A stretch of DNA of 5,505 nt, taken from the NCBI GenBank assembly GCA_958431815.1, contig CAUASB010000023.1:1-5505 (forward strand). The letters run 5' to 3'. Made by a program: the position numbers and the translations under genes. Below, piece by piece: positions 1-4,102 of this stretch. The DNA is from an uncultured Eggerthella sp. (GTDB lineage: Bacteria; Actinomycetota; Coriobacteriia; Coriobacteriales; Eggerthellaceae). Numbering within the stretch: position 1 is the stretch's first letter; every line of letters starts with the position of its first letter. Under the pieces are notes generated by a model, which saw only the letters and a program-made list of their open reading frames with translations, was not told the origin of the DNA and searched no databases.

Positions 1-234
1 CTTAAATCCTTACTAATATATGTGTATGCACGTAATGCGCCAGCGATCATTCATGAAGCCTATTGAGCCTCAAAAAAACAATAGAACGAACCTATGGAAT
101 AAACTTTTTAGATCGCATATATCCTATTGGACACTTCTTAGCGCGGGAATGCTAAACTTGCTCGTAGCGGAATATCCGGAATCTGCCGCATAAGGGTTAA
201 ACAGGAATCGCAAGGTTCCACTCACAAACCGATT
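1..234. other. AT-rich non-coding region upstream of the acyl-CoA dehydrogenase
   Basis: No open frame of useful length or RNA gene is visible here. The stretch is clearly richer in A and T than the genes. The only promoter-like pair for the downstream gene is TGGACA (128-133, 5 of 6 to the -35 consensus) and TAAACT (153-158, 4 of 6 to the -10), but the spacer is 19 bases, which is long, so this is a weak guess. It would give a leader of about 80 bases. The leader contains a short palindrome CGGAATATCCG (168-178) and a direct repeat of CGGAAT (168-173 and 177-182). Nothing identifies a riboswitch. Confidence 0.5.
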
Positions 235-240
235 AGGAGG
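235..240 (+). promoter_or_regulatory. Ribosome binding site, perfect AGGAGG
   Basis: AGGAGG matches the anti-Shine-Dalgarno completely and lies four bases before the ATG at 245, a little closer than usual. It fixes the start of the acyl-CoA dehydrogenase and, with the gene's biased codon use, points to strong translation. Confidence 0.9.
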
Positions 241-244
241 GTTT

Positions 245-1468
245 ATGAATCCGAATGCAACCATCACCGACGAGCAGTTCAAGGCGTACCTCAAGAAGGT
301 TCGCGAAATGGTCGAAGGTCCTTACACCGAATGGCAGAAGGAAATCGAGGTAACCAACAAGTTCCCCGAGAAGTTCTACCAGTCCAACATCGACAACGAC
401 ATCTATCGTTACTCTCTCCCTGTAGAGTACGGTGGATGGGGCCTCTCCGAGAAGGAAATCCTGCAGGTTCAGGAAGAGTTCTCCCGTGGTCCTTCGGGCA
501 TGCGTATGCATATGCACTATGCATCTGACCTGAACTGGCGCATCCTCAACGATTTCGGTCAGCCCGAGATCAAAGAGAAGTACATGCCTCTCTTCCAGGA
601 CAAGACCATCTTCACCAACTTCGCTCTGACCGAGAAGTCCGGCGGCACCGGTGCTGACCTGCACTCCACCGCTGTATGGGACGAAGAAAAGGGTAAGTGG
701 ATCCTCAACGGCGAGAAGTGGCTCATTTCTCACACTGACTGCTCTCAGTTCTCTTACGTAATCTGCGTAACCGATCCTGACAAGAAGGGTGACGATCGTC
801 TGTCCGCCTTCTTCGTTCCTATGGATCGTCCTGGCTTCGAAATCGTTCCTATGCCTCACATGATGGGCTGCCGTGGCTCCGGTCACACCGGCCTGAAGTT
901 CACCAACGTTGAGCTCGAGCCCGAATTGATGCTCGGCAAGCGCGGCGAGGGCATGAAGGTTGCTATGCACTCTCTCGCGGTTTCCCGCGTACACATCGCA
1001 ACTTCTAACCTCGGTATTTCTCAGCGCATGTTCGAGATGGCTATCGCTCGTGCACGCGACCGTGTAACCTTCGGTAAGCCGATCATCAAGCGTCAGGCTA
1101 TCAAGGTTAAGCTCGCTAACATGCAGATGATGATCCATGCTCTCCGCTGCTCCATCATCGACTTCTGCGACGACTTCGATCTTGACAACAATGGCGAGTA
1201 CATCTCCGAGAAGGCAGCAATCTGCAAGCTGTTCTCCATCGACACCGTTCGTCTCGTTTCCGACGAGATGCTCGAGATCTTCGGTGGCGACGGCTACTTC
1301 GAGGATTCTCCTTATGGTCCTACCGAACTCCTCTATCGCGACTGCCGCGCTATGTGGCTTGAGGAAGGCGCTCCTACCGTTCAGCGCATCACCATCGCTA
1401 AGGGCATCGAGGATCATGACGGTACCCTCGAGTACCAGACCTGGATCGCTGGCTCTAAGCTCGACTAG
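245..1468 (+). CDS. Acyl-CoA dehydrogenase family flavoprotein
   Basis: This 407-residue protein is a full-length acyl-CoA dehydrogenase, an FAD enzyme that oxidises acyl-CoA to the 2,3-enoyl-CoA (or runs in reverse) and normally passes electrons to electron-transfer flavoprotein in the cytoplasm. Visible family marks are FALTE followed by a glycine-rich loop (126-138), EKWLIS (157-162), the SRVHIATSNLG helix (247-257), RDRVTFGKPI (271-280), the FGGDGY motif (346-351), and LYRDCR followed by EEGAPTVQR (363-381). Glu374 sits where the catalytic base of medium- and short-chain members lies (the EGT motif). The FAD-signature loop is atypical: TEKSGGTGAD replaces the usual TE-P-x-A-G-S-D pattern and is about two residues longer. 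The start is supported by AGGAGG at 235. No etfAB or other acyl-CoA gene is next to it, so the substrate is unknown. It is not close to E. coli CaiA by eye. Proline is read mainly by CCT (12 of 17), unlike the helicase gene nearby, which suggests high expression. Confidence 0.95.
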   Translation: MNPNATITDEQFKAYLKKVREMVEGPYTEWQKEIEVTNKFPEKFYQSNIDNDIYRYSLPVEYGGWGLSEKEILQVQEEFSRGPSGMRMHMHYASDLNWRILNDFGQPEIKEKYMPLFQDKTIFTNFALTEKSGGTGADLHSTAVWDEEKGKWILNGEKWLISHTDCSQFSYVICVTDPDKKGDDRLSAFFVPMDRPGFEIVPMPHMMGCRGSGHTGLKFTNVELEPELMLGKRGEGMKVAMHSLAVSRVHIATSNLGISQRMFEMAIARARDRVTFGKPIIKRQAIKVKLANMQMMIHALRCSIIDFCDDFDLDNNGEYISEKAAICKLFSIDTVRLVSDEMLEIFGGDGYFEDSPYGPTELLYRDCRAMWLEEGAPTVQRITIAKGIEDHDGTLEYQTWIAGSKLD

Positions 1469-1510
1469 TTCTGACTCTTATAACCAAGAGTTATCTTGGC
1501 TAGATTCCGG

Positions 1511-1544
1511 AAAGGGAGGAAGCTTTGCTTCCTCCCTTTTTTTT
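1511..1544 (+). terminator. Intrinsic terminator of the acyl-CoA dehydrogenase gene
   Basis: A perfect 13-bp stem (1511-1523 with 1527-1539) closes on a TTT loop and runs into eight T residues (1537-1544). It starts 42 bases after the stop codon, so the gene appears monocistronic. Confidence 0.95.
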
Positions 1545-1608
1545 ATCCCCTATCCCCCCATTGCGCAAAGCAATAGAAGGCACTGGATCATTTCAACTTT
1601 TGTCTTTC

Positions 1609-1646
1609 TTTGGGTAAGGACACTCGGAGCAGTGTCTTTACCCAAA
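1609..1646. promoter_or_regulatory. Long inverted repeat, operator candidate
   Basis: Bases 1609-1624 (TTTGGGTAAGGACACT) pair with 1631-1646 over 16 positions with one G-T wobble, leaving a six-base centre CGGAGC. No T-run follows on either strand, so it does not look like an intrinsic terminator. The right arm occupies the place where the -35 box of the downstream promoter should be. The ACACT/AGTGT half-sites with a short spacer are of the kind bound by dimeric repressors such as the TetR family, but no regulator gene is in the window and the owner is unknown. An RNA hairpin role is also possible. Confidence 0.5.
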
Positions 1647-1651
1647 TATCG

Positions 1652-1659
1652 TATAAAAT
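1652..1659 (+). promoter_or_regulatory. Probable -10 element of the membrane protein gene
   Basis: TATAAAAT offers TAAAAT (1654-1659, 5 of 6 to TATAAT). No good -35 exists 16-18 bases upstream because that position falls in the right arm of the inverted repeat at 1609-1646. The inferred start of transcription is near 1666, giving a leader of about 38 bases. A promoter with a poor -35 under a palindrome suggests regulated transcription. Confidence 0.4.
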
Positions 1660-1690
1660 AAAGATTCGTGTTTTTCGCTTTATCCCTTAC

Positions 1691-1697
1691 GGAAAGG
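1691..1697 (+). promoter_or_regulatory. Ribosome binding site GGAAAGG deciding the start at 1704
   Basis: GGAAAGG lies six bases before the ATG at 1704. An in-frame GTG at 1668 would add twelve residues, but it has no such site and lies at about the predicted transcription start, so the ATG is preferred. Confidence 0.75.
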
Positions 1698-1703
1698 TTA
1701 TAC

Positions 1704-2306
1704 ATGGCACTTTTCAAGAAGAAGGACAAAAAGAAGGAACAAGAGGAAAAGCCCCAAAAGAAGCCTCTTGAGATTTGGTACACCGAAGACGGTACCAAGA
1801 TCGGTGACGACGGCTACCCCATGACGCAGCTTCGCACCAAGATGCATAACATCTGGAACGGCTACTTCATTTATGCCATCGTTCTTCTGATTTGGGGCCT
1901 TGCTTGCATGTTGATGGGTTGGTTCTCCGGTGAAACCTTCACCGACTGGGAGTTACGCGCAACAGGCGGCTGGGAGTACAACGGATACCGTGTGGCGACG
2001 TTGGCTCGTGTCGAAGCGCTGATCTGCCTCTGGACTGCGGTAGCAAGCGTTATCATCAACTTCAAGGGCTTCGCTTGGATGTACGACCGCCAAGACCCGA
2101 AATTCTTGAATATCTTCTTGTATGCCCTTCTGGGTATCTCCATCGCTATTGAGCTTGTTGCCCTGTGCATGATCCAGATCACCAGCCTTGCCTGCCTGGT
2201 AAACATTATGCTCATTGCCATGACCATCGTTACCATGAAGCAGATCGACGAAGAACGCCCAACCTTGAAGAAGGCAAAGAAGTTCCGCAAGGAAGTAAAG
2301 AAGTAG
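1704..2306 (+). CDS. Four-helix integral membrane protein of unknown function
   Basis: I do not recognise this 200-residue protein. It begins with a very basic, lysine-rich segment (MALFKKKDKKKEQEEKPQKK, residues 1-20), then a soluble stretch with WYTEDGTKIGDDGYP (25-39). Four hydrophobic segments follow at about 53-74, 103-121, 134-157 and 160-178, and the protein closes with a second basic tail (residues 189-200, mainly Lys and Arg). An even number of helices and positive charge at both ends predict both termini in the cytoplasm. The loop between helices 1 and 2 (about 75-102) is tryptophan-, glycine- and tyrosine-rich and would be outside. There is no signal peptide and no catalytic motif. 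It stands alone between two terminators with its own probable promoter and a palindrome upstream, so context gives no function. It may be a family restricted to Coriobacteriia (inference). The charged ends could bind nucleic acid, lipid head groups or a cytoplasmic partner, but the sequence does not decide. Confidence 0.85.
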   Translation: MALFKKKDKKKEQEEKPQKKPLEIWYTEDGTKIGDDGYPMTQLRTKMHNIWNGYFIYAIVLLIWGLACMLMGWFSGETFTDWELRATGGWEYNGYRVATLARVEALICLWTAVASVIINFKGFAWMYDRQDPKFLNIFLYALLGISIAIELVALCMIQITSLACLVNIMLIAMTIVTMKQIDEERPTLKKAKKFRKEVKK

Positions 2307-2350
2307 TTCTGCATGTTCAACATAAAGAGAGCAGCCAAAAGACAGCTCCT

Positions 2351-2387
2351 CATAAAGAAAGGGAACCCAAGGTTCCCTTTCTTTATG
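2351..2387 (+). terminator. Intrinsic terminator of the membrane protein gene
   Basis: A perfect 17-bp stem (2351-2367 with 2371-2387) has a three-base loop CAA. The 3' arm carries TTTCTTTA, so the U-rich tract is part of the stem. It lies 45 bases after the stop codon. Its A-rich left arm may let it work on the other strand as well. Confidence 0.85.
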
Positions 2388-2646
2388 CTCTCAACTGCTT
2401 ATGAGCTAAACGCCAGGTTACGATGGCTTTCAGCGCATCGAGTGCTCGCCTTCATCTGTCGCAGGACTCAGGCGGAAGCCGATTTATATCAATGTTGCTA
2501 GAAGCCCCTAGCCGCTGCGGCTAATTGGACGAGCAAGAGGGCAATGATAGATGCCGCAAAGCAGCGCCCAATGACCGTCAAACACCGACAGCGAAAACGA
2601 GCCACAGCCCTTCTGCTGATTCACGTCCATCCAAGCCTCAAGAAAT
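2388..2646. other. Non-coding spacer between converging transcription units
   Basis: About 260 bases with no convincing gene, lying between the plus-strand terminator at 2351-2387 and the minus-strand terminator at 2647-2675. Two short overlapping open frames can be read. One is on the minus strand from ATG at 2630 to a stop at 2508 (40 residues, begins MDVNQQKGCG) with GAGG five bases before the ATG. The other is on the plus strand, 2423-2524 (33 residues, begins MAFSASSARL). Neither resembles a known protein to me. A 15-bp palindrome TAGCCGCTGCGGCTA (2509-2523) covers the ends of both. The base composition is gene-like rather than AT-rich, so a decayed gene is possible. Confidence 0.4.
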
Positions 2647-2675
2647 AAAAAACCGCCGCAGAAATGCGACGGCTT
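2647..2675 (-). terminator. Intrinsic terminator of the tRNA(CAT) gene
   Basis: Read on the minus strand, GCCGTCGCA (2673-2665) pairs with TGCGGCGGT (2660-2652) around a four-base loop, with two G-U wobbles, and is followed by a run of six U residues (2652-2647). It begins about ten bases after the tRNA 3' end. Confidence 0.9.
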
Positions 2676-2685
2676 AGGTGCAAAG

Positions 2686-2760
2686 TGGTGGGCCCACCCG
2701 GATTCGAACCGAGAACCAAAGGATTATGAGTCCCCTGCTCCACCATTGAGCTATGGGCCC
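2686..2760 (-). tRNA. tRNA with anticodon CAT, probably tRNA-Ile2 (lysidine-modified) rather than tRNA-Met
   Basis: The minus strand folds as a complete 75-base cloverleaf with encoded CCA. The acceptor is GGGCCCA with TGGGCCC, the D arm is GCTC/GAGC with a seven-base loop containing GG, the anticodon loop is CTCATAA on a GGGGA/TCCTT stem, the variable loop has five bases, and the T arm is CTCGG/CCGGG with TTCGAAT. Anticodon CAT (2726-2728) alone allows initiator Met, elongator Met or Ile2. The A-rich D-loop start and normally paired 1-72 (G-C) exclude a typical initiator. C4-G69, C5-G68, a G27-U43 pair and A37A38 are, as I recall, the features TilS uses to choose tRNA-Ile2, where C34 becomes lysidine and reads AUA. 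The anticodon arm also resembles E. coli ileX (GACTCATAATC shared). I favour Ile2. The gene has its own promoter and terminator. Confidence 0.93.
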
Positions 2761-2791
2761 AACTACAGCCTTTGCAAAGCTGCAGTTGAGT

Positions 2792-2820
2792 ATTTTACCT
2801 TACTTTGCCCTAATTGCCAT
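2792..2820 (-). promoter_or_regulatory. Promoter of the tRNA(CAT) gene
   Basis: On the minus strand ATGGCA (2820-2815, 4 of 6 to TTGACA), a 17-base spacer and TAAAAT (2797-2792, 5 of 6 to TATAAT) form a good sigma-70-type promoter. The inferred start is near 2785, giving a precursor leader of about 25 bases. It lies downstream of the trpS terminator, so the tRNA need not be co-transcribed with trpS. Confidence 0.65.
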
Positions 2821-2859
2821 GGGCATTCTTTGCTTTGGGCAGACAACCATACCCCATAC

Positions 2860-2888
2860 AAAAACAGGCTGCACTAGGCAGCCTGTTT
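2860..2888 (-). terminator. Intrinsic terminator of trpS
   Basis: On the minus strand an 11-bp perfect stem AAACAGGCTGC (2888-2878) with GCAGCCTGTTT (2872-2862) has a five-base loop and runs into five U residues (2864-2860). It starts 29 bases after the trpS stop codon. Confidence 0.95.
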
Positions 2889-2917
2889 CGATGAACAAGT
2901 GAAGGAAAGCAATCGGA

Positions 2918-3967
2918 TTAATACACCATGTGCATTGCTTCGCGAACCTGGTCGAGCGTTTCGTTGGCAATCTCATTTGCCTTGCGGTTGCCCTCGTGCA
3001 AGATTTCCTCAACATAACCAGGCTTAGAAGCAATCTCTTCACGGCGTTCACGAATGGGAGCAAGATAGGTGTTAACCGCCTCGGTCACATACTTCTTCAG
3101 CGTACCGGAACCGCCGTTGCCAATCTCTTCGGCGATTTCAACCTCGGTACGGCCCGTGCAAAGGGCAGCGGTGGTAAGCAGAGCCGAAACGCCAGGACGA
3201 TTTTCCTTGTCGAACGTGATGAAACGCTCAGAATCGGTCTTGGACTTCTTGATGATCTTCGCAGTTTCCTCCGCCGTGAACGCAAGGCTGATGGCATTGC
3301 CGTAGCTCTTGGACATCTTGCGGCCGTCAAGCCCCGGAATCTCGGGAACATCGGTGTTCAGCAGACCTTCAGGCTCGGGAAACACATAGCCGAAACGCTC
3401 GTTGAAACGGCGCGCAATCTGGCGGGTCTGCTCAATATGGGGAAGCTGGTCTTTGCCAACCGGCACGATGTTGCCCTTGCAGAACAGAATGTCGCAAGCC
3501 TGATGTACCGGATACGTAAGCAGAAGACCGGTAAGGGCGTGGCCAGAAGCTTCCTGTTCCGACTTGACGGTGGGGTTGCGCAGCAGTTCCGCCTCGGAAA
3601 CCAAGGAAAGGAACGGCAGCATAAGCTGGTTCAAGGCCGGAATAGCCGAATGGGTGAAGATGATCGTCTTTTCAGGATCGATGCCGCACGCAAGGTAGTC
3701 GATAACCATGTTACGCACATTGTCCTGGATATTTTCCGTAGTATCGCGGTCGGTGATCACCTGATAATCGGCAATAACAATGCGCGTGGTAATGCCCTTG
3801 TTCTGCAGAGCCACACGTTCCTTGATGGTGCCGAAGTAATGGCCCAAGTGCAAGCGACCGGTAGGACGATCGCCCGTGAGCATACGGTACTTGCCAGGGT
3901 TTACTTCCAGGTCGGCGCGGGTTTCCTCGCTGCGCTTCTGGCTTGCTTCAAAGCTATTCGAACTCAT
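2918..3967 (-). CDS. trpS: Tryptophanyl-tRNA synthetase, type II (auxiliary-type) form
   Basis: This 349-residue class Ic synthetase charges tRNA-Trp with tryptophan using ATP in the cytoplasm. The ATP-binding HIGH-type motif is HLGH (40-43) within LTGDRPTGRLHLGHYFG (30-46), and the KMSKS loop is intact (217-221, in GLDGRKMSKSYGNAI). VPVGKDQLPHIEQTR (168-182) is the conserved dimer and tryptophan-site region. The GDRPTG and GLDGxKMSKSxGNAI wording is that of the Deinococcus TrpRS II/Streptomyces TrpRS1 branch, not of the Bacillus or E. coli housekeeping enzyme, which has SGIQPSG (comparison from memory). Where Bacillus TrpRS has His43 in the active site this protein appears to have Gln69 (ADYQVIT). 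About 28 residues precede the catalytic core, more than in most TrpRS. The start at 3967 is chosen because the next in-frame ATG, at residue 29, abuts the core and has no Shine-Dalgarno, while AGAGG lies 11 bases before 3967. The gene has its own terminator and a divergent promoter. Confidence 0.96.
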   Translation of the reverse strand: MSSNSFEASQKRSEETRADLEVNPGKYRMLTGDRPTGRLHLGHYFGTIKERVALQNKGITTRIVIADYQVITDRDTTENIQDNVRNMVIDYLACGIDPEKTIIFTHSAIPALNQLMLPFLSLVSEAELLRNPTVKSEQEASGHALTGLLLTYPVHQACDILFCKGNIVPVGKDQLPHIEQTRQIARRFNERFGYVFPEPEGLLNTDVPEIPGLDGRKMSKSYGNAISLAFTAEETAKIIKKSKTDSERFITFDKENRPGVSALLTTAALCTGRTEVEIAEEIGNGGSGTLKKYVTEAVNTYLAPIRERREEIASKPGYVEEILHEGNRKANEIANETLDQVREAMHMVY

Positions 3968-4041
3968 AACGAACAGTGCCTCTTTCGTTTGATTCTATGT
4001 GGGATTCAGCCGCACTACCGCGGCATAAGATACATTGGGAA

Positions 4042-4050
4042 AGTATACCA
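4042..4050 (-). promoter_or_regulatory. Extended -10 promoter of trpS
   Basis: Read on the minus strand, TGGTATACT (4050-4042) is an extended -10 element (TGn plus TATACT, 5 of 6). The expected -35 position (4070-4065, TCTATG) is poor and falls inside the palindrome at 4060-4080. The inferred start is near 4035, giving a leader of about 68 bases. The leader carries a small 5-bp hairpin (4009-4013 with 4020-4024). It is too short for a T-box riboswitch and shows no run of Trp codons, so classical tryptophan attenuation is not supported. Confidence 0.55.
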
Positions 4051-4059
4051 TTGGATATC

Positions 4060-4080
4060 TTGCGCATAGACTATTGCGCA
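4060..4080. promoter_or_regulatory. Palindromic TTGCGCA repeat between divergent promoters
   Basis: TTGCGCA occurs at 4060-4066 and again at 4074-4080. Bases 4061-4069 (TGCGCATAG) and 4071-4080 (CTATTGCGCA) also form a near-perfect inverted repeat with one extra T, so the element has both direct and dyad symmetry. It covers the -35 position of trpS and the proposed -35 of the helicase, so a protein bound here could affect both genes. The regulator is unknown. Confidence 0.4.
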
Positions 4081-4095
4081 GCCAACCCCTACACT
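4067..4095 (+). promoter_or_regulatory. Proposed promoter of the helicase giving a leaderless mRNA
   Basis: TAGACT (4067-4072, 4 of 6 to TTGACA), a 17-base spacer and TACACT (4090-4095, TAnAnT, 4 of 6 to TATAAT) place the start of transcription at 4102-4103, exactly on the ATG at 4103. This fits the lack of a properly spaced Shine-Dalgarno. The boxes are individually weak; the support comes from their spacing and position. Confidence 0.45.
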
Positions 4096-4102
4096 TAAAG
4101 GC

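Noticed and set aside
233..1417. 394-codon minus-strand open frame
   Set aside because: It is the antisense shadow of the acyl-CoA dehydrogenase, which has all the family motifs and a perfect ribosome site. The minus translation has no recognisable domain.
1609..1646. Second transcription terminator after the acyl-CoA dehydrogenase
   Set aside because: There is no T-run after the stem on either strand, and a promoter -10 follows at once. An operator is more likely.
1137..1661. 174-codon plus-strand frame overlapping the end of the acyl-CoA dehydrogenase
   Set aside because: It is Ser/Thr-rich out-of-frame translation that runs through the terminator hairpin and has no ribosome site.
1668..1703. 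Upstream GTG start for the membrane protein
   Set aside because: It has no ribosome site and would begin at about the predicted transcription start. GGAAAGG before the ATG at 1704 is better.
2313..2501. 62-codon plus-strand frame after the membrane protein
   Set aside because: It reads straight through the 17-bp terminator stem and resembles nothing known.
2930..4069. 379-codon plus-strand open frame opposite trpS
   Set aside because: trpS on the other strand has intact HLGH and KMSKS motifs. The plus frame is a by-product of its codon use.
3968..4102. T-box or Trp leader-peptide attenuator for trpS
   Set aside because: The spacer is only 135 bases with a predicted leader of about 68. No T-box sequence or tandem Trp codons are visible.
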